Positions 9,431 to 19,171 of a DNA stretch of 64,000 bases are shown piece by piece. Under the pieces are notes generated by a model. It was not told the DNA's origin and did not search any database. It saw nothing but the letters and a program-made list of their open reading frames with translations. This DNA is from Pseudomonas sp. Q2-TVG4-2 (lineage in GTDB: Bacteria; Pseudomonadota; Gammaproteobacteria; Pseudomonadales; Pseudomonadaceae): positions 620,001-684,000 of the forward strand of contig NZ_LGLW01000001.1 in NCBI RefSeq assembly GCF_013620795.1, read 5' to 3'. Made by a program: the position numbers and the translations under genes. How positions within the stretch are numbered: the first letter of the stretch is position 1; the number at the start of each line of letters is the position of its first letter.

Positions 9431-10648
9431 TTAGAACTGAGTGCGGCCCTTGTTCGCGGCAATGCGCATGCGCAGTGCATTGAGCTTGATGAAGCCGCCC
9501 GCGTCGGCCTGATCGTACGCTCCGGCATCGTCTTCGAATGTAGCGATGTTGGCATCGAACAACGAATCGTCGGACTTGCGACCGGTCACGATGACGTTGC
9601 CCTTGTAGAGTTTCAGACGGACCACTCCGTTCACATTGATCTGTGAGGCGTCGATCATCTGCTGCAGCATGCTGCGCTCCGGACTCCACCAGTAACCGTT
9701 ATAGATCAGGCTGGCGTATTTGGGCATCAGCTCGTCTTTCAGATGAGCCACTTCCCGATCGAGAGTAATCGACTCGATGGCGCGGTGGCCCTTGAGCATG
9801 ATGGTGCCGCCGGGCGTCTCGTAGCAGCCGCGCGACTTCATACCGACGTAGCGGTTCTCGACGATATCCAGACGACCAATGCCGTTCTCGCCGCCGACCT
9901 TGTTCAGGTAGGTCAATACTTCGGCGGGAGTCATGTCCTTGCCGTCGATGGCAACGATGTCGCCCTTGCGGTAGGTCAGCTCGATGTAGGTCGGGGTGTC
10001 CGGTGCGGCTTCCGGCGACTTGGTCCAGCGCCACATATCTTCTTCATGCTCGGTCCAGGTGTCTTCCAGCACGCCGCCTTCGTAGGAGATGTGCAGCAGG
10101 TTGGCGTCCATGGAGTACGGCGACTTCTTCTTGCCGTGACGCTCGATCGGGATTTCGTGCTTGGCAGCGTAGTCCATCAGCTTCTCACGCGAGAGCAGAT
10201 CCCATTCGCGCCACGGGGCGATCACTTTGACGCCTGGCTTGAGCGCGTAGGCTCCCAGCTCGAAACGCACCTGGTCGTTGCCTTTGCCGGTGGCGCCATG
10301 GGAGATGGCGTCGGCGCCAGTCTCGTTAGCGATTTCGATCAAACGCTTAGCGATCAGGGGGCGGGCAATGGACGTGCCCAGCAGATACTCGCCTTCGTAA
10401 ACGGTGTTGGCGCGGAACATCGGGAAGACGAAATCGCGAACGAACTCTTCGCGCAGGTCGTCGATGTAGATCTCCTCGACACCCATGGCCATGGCCTTGG
10501 CGCGCGCTGGTTCGACTTCCTCGCCCTGCCCGAGGTCGGCGGTGAAGGTCACCACTTCGCAGTTATAGGTGTCTTGCAGCCACTTGAGGATCACCGAGGT
10601 GTCCAGGCCACCGGAATACGCCAGGACTACCTTCTTTACGTCGGCCAT
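9431..10648 (-). CDS. argG: Argininosuccinate synthase
   Basis: This enzyme joins citrulline and aspartate with ATP to make argininosuccinate in arginine biosynthesis. The protein is 405 residues, the usual length in pseudomonads. The N-terminal ATP-binding motif AYSGGLDTS is at 10-18, and [15 protein letters not shown], with the citrulline/aspartate-binding region, follows. The start at 10648 gives MADVKKVV; an ATG two codons earlier (10654) is equally possible. It is a separate unit from motY, which follows on the same strand upstream. Confidence 0.97.
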   Translation of the reverse strand: MADVKKVVLAYSGGLDTSVILKWLQDTYNCEVVTFTADLGQGEEVEPARAKAMAMGVEEIYIDDLREEFVRDFVFPMFRANTVYEGEYLLGTSIARPLIAKRLIEIANETGADAISHGATGKGNDQVRFELGAYALKPGVKVIAPWREWDLLSREKLMDYAAKHEIPIERHGKKKSPYSMDANLLHISYEGGVLEDTWTEHEEDMWRWTKSPEAAPDTPTYIELTYRKGDIVAIDGKDMTPAEVLTYLNKVGGENGIGRLDIVENRYVGMKSRGCYETPGGTIMLKGHRAIESITLDREVAHLKDELMPKYASLIYNGYWWSPERSMLQQMIDASQINVNGVVRLKLYKGNVIVTGRKSDDSLFDANIATFEDDAGAYDQADAGGFIKLNALRMRIAANKGRTQF

Positions 10649-10733
10649 TGCCATCCACTCCCGGGATTGTAAGGAAAGCGGGGATTCTACTGGTCGCGAC
10701 GCCTGTTTTACAGGGGCGTGAGCGCGCTTGGCG

Positions 10734-11630
10734 TCAGGAGGACGGAGCGCTGCCCTCGGCTGCAGCCGTGATGGTCGCAGAACCGCGCTCAAGACGCAGG
10801 GCCACCCGCCGGTTCTTGGCTCGATTGGCCTCACCATTGTTGGGCACCAGCGGGTAGCGTTCACCATGAAAGCGCAACGTGATGTGCTCCTTCGGCACAC
10901 CATTGGCGACCAGGTACTCCTCGACCGCCAACGCACGGCGACGGGATAGGTCGCGGTTGGTCAGGCGGTTGCCGCTGTTGTCGGAATGGCCGTCGAGCTG
11001 TATCCGATTGACGCTCGGGTCGGCCTTGAGAAACTGCAGAATGATGTCGAGTTTGGCTTGGGCCAAAGCATCGAGCGCGACATCACCCGTGGGAAACCCG
11101 ACCTGCGACTGACGAATCTGATCGAAATTCACCGGCAGCAGCTTCGCCGTGCAAGCACGGAAGTCCTCATAGGCCTTGCCAAAACGCGCCGGCAGCAACC
11201 GCACCTCCAGCGCGTCACCGCCTTGCCGCGTGCGGTGACGCACTACCGGGCTCCGCCCTTCGAGCAAGCCGCTGAGGAGCCGGCCTGCCTGCAGCTGCGA
11301 GCTGTTGAACGGTATGTCTTCACCGCCAGACACGGCAACAAAGCCCAGATTGATATCGCTGCGTTCCGGCTGCCAGGGTGCGGCTGCTGCGAGTAGGGTC
11401 GCCGCCCCGTTGCCTAGCCAACGATCGGGGGACTGCAAACGGAAGATCGCCTGCTCGCCCGCGCGCCGCACGAATTCACCCGCGCCGAAGCCCGCCACCG
11501 GCTGTGTCAGCCGGCACTCGAACTGATCCCCTTCCACCTGCCATTGCGCGCGCTCCAAACGTGTCTGGAACGTGAGGGCATTCGCCGGGGAGGCCAGCAA
11601 ACAGGTAAGAATTAGAAGACGCAAGCGCAC
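10734..11630 (-). CDS. motY: Flagellar motor-associated OmpA-like protein MotY
   Basis: MotY is a 298-residue exported protein that forms part of the T-ring around the flagellar stator in Vibrio and Pseudomonas. It has an N-terminal signal peptide (about 18 residues ending ANA), a MotY-specific N-terminal domain with conserved Cys-containing QFECRLTQ, and a C-terminal OmpA peptidoglycan-binding domain with [10 protein letters not shown] and [13 protein letters not shown]. The GTG start at 11630 is chosen because GGAG lies six bases before it and the signal peptide follows at once. Its place beside argG, pyrC and rnt is the pseudomonad order. Confidence 0.9.
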   Translation of the reverse strand: MRLRLLILTCLLASPANALTFQTRLERAQWQVEGDQFECRLTQPVAGFGAGEFVRRAGEQAIFRLQSPDRWLGNGAATLLAAAAPWQPERSDINLGFVAVSGGEDIPFNSSQLQAGRLLSGLLEGRSPVVRHRTRQGGDALEVRLLPARFGKAYEDFRACTAKLLPVNFDQIRQSQVGFPTGDVALDALAQAKLDIILQFLKADPSVNRIQLDGHSDNSGNRLTNRDLSRRRALAVEEYLVANGVPKEHITLRFHGERYPLVPNNGEANRAKNRRVALRLERGSATITAAAEGSAPSS

Positions 11631-11814
11631 GTAAGGCTCCACGGTAAAGACATTCAACCGGGATATCGGTGCAGCCCGTTAAAACTTGAACCTGCTCGGC
11701 ATCTACCGATGCCTATTTCGTCGGCACTCGTTTCAGCGGAACGTCCCGCCTGCGGCGATTTTTTCACGCGTTTCCGGTAGCATTCCTGCACGTTTTACCC
11801 GCCTGGAAATCTGC

Positions 11815-12858
11815 ATGTCCGACCGACTGACACTACTGCGCCCCGACGATTGGCATATTCATCTGCGTGACGGCGCAGCGTTGCCACATACCGTGGCGGA
11901 CGCCGCACGCCAGTTCGCGCGCGCAATCATCATGCCGAACCTGGTTCCGCCGGTTCGCAACGCAGCCGAGGCGCAGGCGTACCGCCAGCGAATTCTCGCC
12001 GCACGCCCAGCGAGAAACGAGTTCGAGCCGCTGATGGTGCTCTACCTCACCGACGGCACGCAGCCCGACGACATACGCGCAGCCAAAGCCTGCGGCTACG
12101 TGCATGCCGCCAAACTGTATCCGGCCGGTGCGACCACCAATTCGGCGTCTGGGGTGACCCGCATCGACAATATCTTTCCGGTGCTGGAAACCATGGCCGA
12201 AGTCGGTCTGCCGTTGCTGGTCCACGGCGAAGTGACGCGATCTGAGATCGATATCTTCGACCGCGAGAAATATTTCATCGATGAGCAACTGAGCCGGGTG
12301 ACCGAGCGCTTCCCCAGCCTCAAGGTGGTGTTCGAACACATCACCACCCGCGACGCGGTGCAGTTCGTCGAGGCGGCCAACTGCAACGTCGGCGCGACGA
12401 TCACCGCCCACCACCTGCTCTACAACCGCAACCACATGCTGGTTGGCGGCATTCGACCGCATTTCTTCTGTCTGCCGATTCTCAAGCGCAACATCCATCA
12501 GGAAGCCCTGCTCGATGCGGCGACCAGCGGCAGCACGAAATTTTTCCTCGGCACCGACTCGGCCCCGCATGCTCAGCACGCCAAGGAAAATGCCTGCGGC
12601 TGTGCCGGTTGCTATACCGCGTTCGCGGCGATTGAGCTTTATGCCGAGGCGTTCGAACAGCGCAATGCGCTGGATAAACTAGAGGCGTTTGCCAGCCACT
12701 TCGGCGCCGACTTCTATGGCCTGCCACGCAATACCGAGCAGATTACCCTGGTACGCGAATCCTGGAGCGTGCCGGCCAATCTGCCGTTTGGCGAGCATAA
12801 CGTGGTGCCCCTGCGCGCCGGCGAGACCCTGCAATGGCGGCTGGAGGCAAGCGCATGA
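11815..12858 (+). CDS. pyrC: Dihydroorotase
   Basis: Dihydroorotase cyclises carbamoyl-aspartate to dihydroorotate in pyrimidine synthesis. The 347-residue chain is the class II (E. coli-like) form. Zinc ligands H14 and H16 are in DWHIHLRDG. The lysine in [11 protein letters not shown] is at the carboxylated metal-bridging position, and the catalytic aspartate is in LGTDSAPH. The start at 11815 gives the family N-terminus MSDRLTLL. The stop overlaps the rnt start by four bases, so the two genes are co-translated. Confidence 0.97.
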   Translation: MSDRLTLLRPDDWHIHLRDGAALPHTVADAARQFARAIIMPNLVPPVRNAAEAQAYRQRILAARPARNEFEPLMVLYLTDGTQPDDIRAAKACGYVHAAKLYPAGATTNSASGVTRIDNIFPVLETMAEVGLPLLVHGEVTRSEIDIFDREKYFIDEQLSRVTERFPSLKVVFEHITTRDAVQFVEAANCNVGATITAHHLLYNRNHMLVGGIRPHFFCLPILKRNIHQEALLDAATSGSTKFFLGTDSAPHAQHAKENACGCAGCYTAFAAIELYAEAFEQRNALDKLEAFASHFGADFYGLPRNTEQITLVRESWSVPANLPFGEHNVVPLRAGETLQWRLEASA

Positions 12859-13529
12859 GTGACGAGCAGTTCGACGACGAACTTGATGGCAACGTGCCTG
12901 GCAAGCCGCGCTCGCCCATGGCAAGACGCTTTCGAGGCTTCCTGCCGGTCGTAGTGGACGTTGAGTGCGGCGGCTTCAATTGCGCCACCGACGCGCTGCT
13001 GGAAATCGCCGCCGTGACCATCGGTATGGATGAACAGGGCATGCTCTACCCACAGGAAACGCTGTTTTTTCGAGTAGAGCCCTTCGCCGGTGCCAACATC
13101 GAGGCAGCGGCGCTGGAATTCACCGGCATCAAGCTCGACCACCCGCTGCGTATGGCGGTCCCCGAATCACAGGCGCTGAACGAGATCATCCGCAGTGTGC
13201 GCAAGGCGGTGAAGTCAGCCGGCTGCAAACGCGCCATTCTGGTTGGCCATAACAGCAGCTTTGATCTTGGCTTCCTCAACGCGGCCATGGCGCGCTGCGA
13301 CATCAAGCGCAACCCCTTCCACCCGTTCTCCAGCTTCGACACCGCCACCCTCGCCGGCCTCGCCTATGGCCAGACCGTTCTGGCCAAGGCCTGCCAGGCC
13401 GCCGACATCGACTTCGACGGGCGCGAAGCGCACTCGGCTCGCTATGACACCGAGAAGACCGCCGAGCTGTTTTGCGGCATCGTCAATCGCTGGAGAGAAA
13501 TGGGCGGCTGGGAAGAGTTCGACGAGTGA
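12855..13529 (+). CDS. rnt: Ribonuclease T
   Basis: RNase T is a 3'-5' exoribonuclease of the DEDD family that trims the ends of tRNA and other stable RNAs. In this 224-residue protein Exo I is [10 protein letters not shown] (D35, E37), Exo II is [11 protein letters not shown], and Exo III is [14 protein letters not shown] with the catalytic His and Asp. The start overlaps the stop of pyrC as ATGA. Convergent with the island oxidoreductase gene across a terminator. Confidence 0.96.
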   Translation: MSDEQFDDELDGNVPGKPRSPMARRFRGFLPVVVDVECGGFNCATDALLEIAAVTIGMDEQGMLYPQETLFFRVEPFAGANIEAAALEFTGIKLDHPLRMAVPESQALNEIIRSVRKAVKSAGCKRAILVGHNSSFDLGFLNAAMARCDIKRNPFHPFSSFDTATLAGLAYGQTVLAKACQAADIDFDGREAHSARYDTEKTAELFCGIVNRWREMGGWEEFDE

Positions 13530-13593
13530 GTGGCGAGTACTACCGCTGATCGCCCAGTCGGGCATCTGGCCGGCCCTAGCGCTAACCACAGGT

Positions 13594-13620
13594 GATCCCG
13601 CGCTGATATCGTGCGGGATC
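13594..13620. terminator. Terminator-like inverted repeat between convergent genes
   Basis: GATCCCGC and GCGGGATC form an eight-base perfect stem around an eleven-base loop, between the ends of rnt (plus) and the FAD/Fe-S oxidoreductase (minus). There is no T-run on either side, so it may be a barrier of the Rho-dependent kind. Confidence 0.5.
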
Positions 13621-13635
13621 GCCAGCGCTGATACA

Positions 13636-16635
13636 TCAGGCCAATGCCTGCTCCAATACCCTCGCCACATGCACCGCTTCACGCTGAGCTCCGTCATGAA
13701 TCTGGTGGCGGCAACTGGTACCGTCGGCGATTATCAAATCCCCGGCTTCGGCGCTGCGCACCGCCGGCAACAGCGCCAGCTCGGCCATTTGCATCGACGC
13801 ATCGTAGTGCTCGCGCTCGTAACCGAAACTGCCGGCCATGCCGCAGCAGGAGGTCTCGACGGTTCTGACCTCCAGACCCGGTATCCAGCGCAGCACCTGC
13901 TCAACCGGCCGCAGCGCATCGAACGCCTTCTGATGACAATGACCGTGTAGCAGGGCTCGCGGTGCGTCCAACGCCTTAAGTTTGAGCTGCAGATTACCGA
14001 CAGCCTGTTCCTTCACCAGAAACTCCTCGAACAAGAACGATGCGTTCGATAATTTCTTGGCTTGCTCACCGTAACCGTAACGCAGAAATTCGTCGCGCAT
14101 GGTCAGCAGGCAAGAGGGTTCAAGCCCGACGATACTCACACCACGCTCGACGAACGGCAGCAGATAGGCGAGCGTGCGCCGGGCTTCCGCCTTGGCCTTG
14201 TCGACCTGGCCCGATGCCAGGTAGGTGCGCCCGCAGCACAACGGCCGCTCCTGTGGTGCCTGGTTGAAGTGGACCTGATATCCAGCCGCCTCGAGAACGC
14301 GACAGGCGGCCCGAGCATTATCCGGCTCCATGTAATTGTTGAAGGTATCGACGAACAGCAGGACTTCCCGGGCATGCACCGAACGGCTCGCGGGGGCGGT
14401 CGCCAGGTAATTGCCGGCGAAGCGCGGCAACGCACGTTGCTCGGCCAACCCTAGCGCGCGTTTTAGCCACTGGGACAGCAGCGGCATGCGCTCGACGAGG
14501 TCAGTCACAGCGGCCAACTGACTGGCATATGGCGCGTAGCGCGGCATTTCCGCAACCATTCGCTCACGCAGCGGCAACGGATGGGTTTTTGCCCAGGCGG
14601 CGCGGGCCTCGATTTTCATTTTCGCCATGTCGACCCCGGTCGGACATTCACGCTTGCAGCCCTTACAAGAGACGCATAGATCGAGCACAGCCTTGACGTC
14701 CTCGCTAGCCAACCCATCGGGACCCAGCTGGCCCGATAGCGCCAGTCGCAGCGTGTTGGCGCGCCCGCGTGTCAGATGCTGCTCGTTGCGTGTCGCCCGG
14801 TAGCTGGGGCACATGGTGCCGGCGTCGAACTTACGACAGTGGCCGTTGTTGTTGCACATTTCCACCGCGCTGATCAGCCCGCCAGTCGGATCAGCGCCGC
14901 TGCCGGGCGCGCTCTGCTTGCCGGTCAGCGGATCGCGCAGCACGTTCCATTCCGACCAGTCGAGCACCGGCGTTACCGGGATCGGCTGATAAGTCTTGGG
15001 GAAGCGGAAGTAACTGTGATCATCCATGCGCGGGGTATCGACGATCTTGCCGGGATTGAGCAAGTTCTCTGGATCGAATAGCTGTTTAATCTCTTTAAAA
15101 GCGGCGTTGAGCTGCGGGCCATACTGCCAAGCCACCCATTCCCCGCGGCACAGGCCATCCCCGTGCTCCCCGGAAAACGCCCCCTTGTATGCGCGCACCA
15201 GCGCCGATGCCTCTTCGGCTATGGCGCGCATCTTCTGTCCACCGTCGCGGCGCATGTCGAGAATCGGCCGGACGTGCAAGGTGCCGACACTGGCATGGGC
15301 ATACCAGGTGCCCTCGGTGCCATGTTTATGGAACACCTCGGTGAGCTTGGCGGTGTATTCGGCCAAGTGCTCCAGCGGCACGGCGCAGTCTTCGATGAAC
15401 GACACCGGTTTGCCGTCGCCCTTCATGCTCATCATGATGTTCAGGCCAGCCTTGCGCACGTTCCACAGCGCCGTCTGTTCCGCCGTCTCGGTCATGCTGA
15501 CCACACTGCCAGGCAGCCCAAGGTCGGCCATCAGCTCGCCCAGCCTGCCGAGCCGCTCATGCAGGTCAGCCACCTCCTCACCCGCGAACTCGACCAACAG
15601 CAGCGCCTCGGGGTGGCCCATTAGCGCCTTCTCGATCACCGGCTTGAAGGAAGGATTTTCCATGGATAGGTCGATCATCGTCCGATCAACCAGCTCGACG
15701 GCCGTCGGGTCAAGCGTGACGATGTGCTGGGTCAGGTCCATGGCCTGGTAGAAGGTCGGGAAGTTCACTACTGCCAGCACCTTGTGCTGGGGCAGCGGCG
15801 CCAGTTTGAGCTTGATCCGTCGGGTCACTGCGAGCGTCCCTTCCGAGCCGACCAGCAGATGGGCCAGGTTGACCTGGCCACCCGCGTCGTAGGGGAGCGG
15901 GTTCTGACAGTCGAACAGATCGAGGTTGTAGCCGCCCACGCGGCGCAGCACCTTCGGATAATGCTCGCGGATACTGGCATTCTCGCGCTCGGCGATACGC
16001 TGTATCTCTCGGGCAATCTGCCGTACCCGATCTCCCTGTGCCATTTGATGAAGCAGACCGAAGCGAGCCTCGCCGCCATCAGCCAGCAACGCATCGATGC
16101 CGAGGACGTTGTGCACCATGTTGCCGTAGCGGATCGAGCGCGAGCCGCAGGAGTTGTTGCCGGCCATGCCGCCGAGCGTGCATTGAGCCGAGGTCGAAAC
16201 GTCCACTGGAAACCACAGGCCATGCGGCTTGAGCCAGCGATTCAGCTCGTCGAGCACGACGCCCGGTTCGACCACCACGGTCAGGTTGTCTGCGTCAAAC
16301 TCAACGATCTGGTTCAGCCACCGGCTGGTATCGACTACTAGTGCATCGCCAACGGTCTGCCCGCACTGGCTGGTGCCCCCACCGCGTGCCAGCAGCGGTA
16401 CCTTCGCATCCCGGGCGATATCCAGGACCACCTGCAGGTCATGCTGATGACGCGGAATCACTACGCCTATCGGCGTGATCTGGTAGATCGAAGCGTCCGT
16501 CGCATAGCGACCGCGTGACGCCTTATCGAACAGCACGTCGCCGGCGATCTCGCGTTGCAACCGCGCAGCCAGCGCCGAAGAGCGCCCTGATGAAACCTTG
16601 CTCGCCGTTATTCGGGGTTCGGTAAACGAAGTCAT
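13636..16635 (-). CDS. FAD-binding and Fe-S-binding 2-hydroxyacid dehydrogenase (YdiJ/GlcDF-like fusion)
   Basis: This 999-residue protein fuses a GlcD-like flavin domain to a GlpC/GlcF-like iron-sulfur domain. The FAD type 4 domain lies at about 45-270 with ARGGGTSQCGQTVG and GGMAGNNSCGSRS; an oxidase C-terminal domain follows. The Fe-S region has CVSCKGCKRECP, then CCG-type motifs (LCCGRTYLASG and SCCGMAGSFGYE) near the end. Homologues include E. coli YdiJ, linked to D-2-hydroxyglutarate, and D-lactate dehydrogenases. It probably oxidises a D-2-hydroxy acid to a 2-oxo acid and feeds the quinone pool. The ATG at 16635 has GGAGG five bases before it. It is last in the island operon, 36 bases after the aminotransferase. 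Confidence 0.85.
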   Translation of the reverse strand: MTSFTEPRITASKVSSGRSSALAARLQREIAGDVLFDKASRGRYATDASIYQITPIGVVIPRHQHDLQVVLDIARDAKVPLLARGGGTSQCGQTVGDALVVDTSRWLNQIVEFDADNLTVVVEPGVVLDELNRWLKPHGLWFPVDVSTSAQCTLGGMAGNNSCGSRSIRYGNMVHNVLGIDALLADGGEARFGLLHQMAQGDRVRQIAREIQRIAERENASIREHYPKVLRRVGGYNLDLFDCQNPLPYDAGGQVNLAHLLVGSEGTLAVTRRIKLKLAPLPQHKVLAVVNFPTFYQAMDLTQHIVTLDPTAVELVDRTMIDLSMENPSFKPVIEKALMGHPEALLLVEFAGEEVADLHERLGRLGELMADLGLPGSVVSMTETAEQTALWNVRKAGLNIMMSMKGDGKPVSFIEDCAVPLEHLAEYTAKLTEVFHKHGTEGTWYAHASVGTLHVRPILDMRRDGGQKMRAIAEEASALVRAYKGAFSGEHGDGLCRGEWVAWQYGPQLNAAFKEIKQLFDPENLLNPGKIVDTPRMDDHSYFRFPKTYQPIPVTPVLDWSEWNVLRDPLTGKQSAPGSGADPTGGLISAVEMCNNNGHCRKFDAGTMCPSYRATRNEQHLTRGRANTLRLALSGQLGPDGLASEDVKAVLDLCVSCKGCKRECPTGVDMAKMKIEARAAWAKTHPLPLRERMVAEMPRYAPYASQLAAVTDLVERMPLLSQWLKRALGLAEQRALPRFAGNYLATAPASRSVHAREVLLFVDTFNNYMEPDNARAACRVLEAAGYQVHFNQAPQERPLCCGRTYLASGQVDKAKAEARRTLAYLLPFVERGVSIVGLEPSCLLTMRDEFLRYGYGEQAKKLSNASFLFEEFLVKEQAVGNLQLKLKALDAPRALLHGHCHQKAFDALRPVEQVLRWIPGLEVRTVETSCCGMAGSFGYEREHYDASMQMAELALLPAVRSAEAGDLIIADGTSCRHQIHDGAQREAVHVARVLEQALA

Positions 16636-16671
16636 CACGACCTCCCATGTCTGCCGTCAAAGGGAAAAATG

Positions 16672-17880
16672 TCAGCGCGACTCGTCCAGCGGGTTCGCTG
16701 CGAAGTAGTCCAGCGCGGCGAGTACACCGCTGCCCTTGAGCGACACGCCGGACATCTTCAAGCCGGCCTCGCAACCGCCGAGGGCGGCGATCAGGGTGAG
16801 ATCGTTGCAATCACCGAGATGGCCAATGCGAAACATCTTGCCCTTCGCCTTGCCCAGTCCGGTGCCCAACGAAAGGTCGAAGCGGCGGTAGATCAGGCTG
16901 CGAACGTCATCGGCATCGACGCCTTCGGGCATTACCACACCGGTCAACACCGGCGAATAGACGCTCGGGTCCTGACACTGCACCTCCAGGCCCCAGGCTT
17001 CGATAGCTATGCGCACCCCGGCGGCCCAGCGCTGATGGCGTGCGACGACACGATCGAGGCCCTCTTCCAACAGCATGTCGAGCGCTTCGTTCAGCCCGTA
17101 CAGCAGGTTGGTATTGGGCGTATATGGCCAGTAACCGCTGCGGTTGAGCTCAAGGATCTCGTCCCAAGCCCAGAAGCTCTTCGGCAGCTGCGCGCTGCGG
17201 CTGGCCTCGATCGCCTTCTCCGATACCGCATTGAAGCTGATGCCCGGCGGCAACATCAGACCCTTCTGCGAACCGGAAATGGTGACATCCACACCCCAGG
17301 CGTCGTGCTGATAGTCGGCGCAGGCCAGACCGGAAATGGTATCCACCAGAAACAGCGCCGGATGCTTGGCTGCATCGATGGCACGACGCACCGCCGCGAT
17401 GTCGCTGGTCACGCCAGTTGAGGTCTCGTTGTGCACCACGCAGACGGCCCTTATGGTGTGGCTAGTGTCCTCTTTAAGGCGTTGCTCGATCATCGCGGCT
17501 TGCACACCACGGCGCCAGCCTTCGTAACCCGGTAGCCCGATGAACTCCGGCTCGAGGCCCAAACGGCGTGCCATCTTTTCCCACAGCGTGGCGAAGTGGC
17601 CGGTTTCGAACATTAGTACCCGATCGCCTGCCGACAGGGTATTGACCAGTGCCGCCTCCCACGCCCCGGTACCGGAGGCGGGATAGATCACTACCGGCTG
17701 CTGCGTCTTGAACACTTGGCGGACCTTGTCCAGCAGTTCACGGCCCAACGCGCCGAACTCAGGCCCACGATGATCGATGGTGGGCAGGCTCATCGCGCGC
17801 AGGATGCGATCCGGCACTGGGGAAGGCCCAGGAATCTGAAGGAAGTGACGGCCGGACGGGTGGAAATCAAGCTTCAACAT
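16672..17880 (-). CDS. Serine-glyoxylate-type PLP aminotransferase
   Basis: This 402-residue class V aminotransferase is closest in pattern to serine-glyoxylate aminotransferase (SgaA) and alanine-glyoxylate enzymes. It has the substrate-loop motif IPGPSPVPDRIL (16-27), PASGTGAWEAAL, the HNETSTGVTSD segment, D180 and the PLP lysine K206 in SGSQKG. It probably moves an amino group between an amino acid and a 2-oxo acid such as glyoxylate or hydroxypyruvate. The start at 17880 begins the conserved region; upstream in-frame codons pass through an AT-rich palindrome. It lies between the CoA-transferase and the dehydrogenase. The actual substrates are unknown. Confidence 0.85.
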   Translation of the reverse strand: MLKLDFHPSGRHFLQIPGPSPVPDRILRAMSLPTIDHRGPEFGALGRELLDKVRQVFKTQQPVVIYPASGTGAWEAALVNTLSAGDRVLMFETGHFATLWEKMARRLGLEPEFIGLPGYEGWRRGVQAAMIEQRLKEDTSHTIRAVCVVHNETSTGVTSDIAAVRRAIDAAKHPALFLVDTISGLACADYQHDAWGVDVTISGSQKGLMLPPGISFNAVSEKAIEASRSAQLPKSFWAWDEILELNRSGYWPYTPNTNLLYGLNEALDMLLEEGLDRVVARHQRWAAGVRIAIEAWGLEVQCQDPSVYSPVLTGVVMPEGVDADDVRSLIYRRFDLSLGTGLGKAKGKMFRIGHLGDCNDLTLIAALGGCEAGLKMSGVSLKGSGVLAALDYFAANPLDESR

Positions 17881-17916
17881 GACGGTTCTCCAAGGCTCTT
17901 TTTCTTGTTTTTTGCG

Positions 17917-17930
17917 TTTTGAATTCAAAA
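17917..17930. promoter_or_regulatory. Perfect palindrome TTTTGAATTCAAAA, candidate operator
   Basis: This 14-base perfect palindrome sits 37-50 bases before the aminotransferase start, in an AT-rich gap of 71 bases. It resembles the AT-rich palindromes bound by many FCD-type GntR regulators. A related 21-base sequence is in front of the regulator gene at 24082-24102 (one-base shift in the middle). Role is inferred. Confidence 0.45.
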
Positions 17931-17951
17931 ATACTGAAAAAGCTAGCTTCG

Positions 17952-19139
17952 TTAGCGGATGCAGCCCTCACTCCGCAAACTGCTGATGTCGTCGTCGGTC
18001 ATGCCGATGCCGTGCAATACCTCGTCGGTGTGCTCGGCAAACAGCGGAGCCGGTCGACGGATCTGCAACGGCGTGCGGGAAAATTTGGTGGGGAAGCCGA
18101 TCGTTTTCATGTCACCGATAACTGGATGGCTGATTTCCTGAACCATGCCGCGAGCAAGGTAGTGTTCATCGTGCATGGCCTGGGCGAAATCGTTGATTGG
18201 CCCTGCCGGCACCCCGGCCGTGTCGCACAGGCCGAGCCAGTGCTTCCTCGGCTGCAGGGACAGGATCTCTTCGAGAATTTCTTCGAGCGCCTCGACGTTG
18301 CGGGCGCGGTCGCTATTGGTGACAAAGCGTTCGTCACCGAGCAGATCGTCGCGGTCGATCACGTCGCGGCAGAGGCGCTCCCAGGTCCGCTGATTGGCGC
18401 AGCCAAGCATCAGATAGCCGTCCCGGGTCTTGATTGCCTGATATGGCGCCGAGACGCGGTGACGTGAACCGGTGGGTTGCGGCACGGTGCCCTCGGCAAA
18501 ATAGGCGGCCGCTTCCCAGGCGAACCAGGGTAGCCCGCACTCGGTGATGGCAATGTCAATGTGCTGCCCTTCACCGGTGTTCTGTTTGTGGATATAGGCA
18601 GCGAGAATCGAATAGATCGCGGTGATGCCGGCGCCGATGTCGTAAACGGCGATGCCGGTCTTCAGTGGACGCTTGCCGGGCTCGCCGGTCATCGACATCA
18701 GGCCGCTCATGCCCTGGGCGACCAGATCGAAGCCGCCCTTGTTACTGTAGGGGCCGGTCTGGCCGTAGCCGGAAATCGAGCAGTAGATGATTCCAGGATT
18801 GATTGCACGGATCGTCTCGTAGTCGATCTGCAGCGATTGCGTGACGCCCGGTCGATAGTTCTCGACGATGACGTCCGCATCAGCCGCCAGCCGATAGAAA
18901 ACGTCTCTGGCCCGCTCGTCCTTGAGATTCAACGAAATGCTTTTTTTGTTCCGGTTGATTTGAAAAAAGCAGGTGGACTCGCCATTGACGTAGGGACCCA
19001 TTTGTCGGCTGTCATCACCGCCATTGGCTTTCTCGACCTTGGTGACCTCGGCCCCGAGATCGCCCAGCACCATGGTGCAGTAAGGGCCCGCCATGATTTG
19101 CGAGATATCCAGGATTTTCACGTTGCTTAGTGGAAGCAT
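17952..19139 (-). CDS. CaiB/BaiF family (class III) CoA-transferase
   Basis: This 395-residue enzyme moves CoA between carboxylic acids, usually from succinyl-CoA to an incoming acid. The family N-terminus PLSNVKILDISQIMAGPY is present, followed by LGDLGAEVTKVE, the VENYRPGV loop and GYGQTGPY. The catalytic aspartate is most likely D167 in AVYDIGAG, at the place of Asp169 in formyl-CoA transferase. GGAG lies eight bases before the ATG. In the island it would activate the acid brought in by the TRAP system. The acceptor cannot be deduced; homologues act on formate/oxalate, carnitine, mesaconate and citramalate. Confidence 0.88.
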   Translation of the reverse strand: MLPLSNVKILDISQIMAGPYCTMVLGDLGAEVTKVEKANGGDDSRQMGPYVNGESTCFFQINRNKKSISLNLKDERARDVFYRLAADADVIVENYRPGVTQSLQIDYETIRAINPGIIYCSISGYGQTGPYSNKGGFDLVAQGMSGLMSMTGEPGKRPLKTGIAVYDIGAGITAIYSILAAYIHKQNTGEGQHIDIAITECGLPWFAWEAAAYFAEGTVPQPTGSRHRVSAPYQAIKTRDGYLMLGCANQRTWERLCRDVIDRDDLLGDERFVTNSDRARNVEALEEILEEILSLQPRKHWLGLCDTAGVPAGPINDFAQAMHDEHYLARGMVQEISHPVIGDMKTIGFPTKFSRTPLQIRRPAPLFAEHTDEVLHGIGMTDDDISSLRSEGCIR

Positions 19140-19171
19140 GCTTGGTTCTCCAGAACTGGGATCGATGAAAG

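Noticed and set aside
16672-17880. Aminotransferase as BhcA of the beta-hydroxyaspartate cycle
   Set aside because: No genes for the dehydratase, aldolase or imine reductase of that cycle are nearby, and sequence features are closer to serine-glyoxylate aminotransferase.
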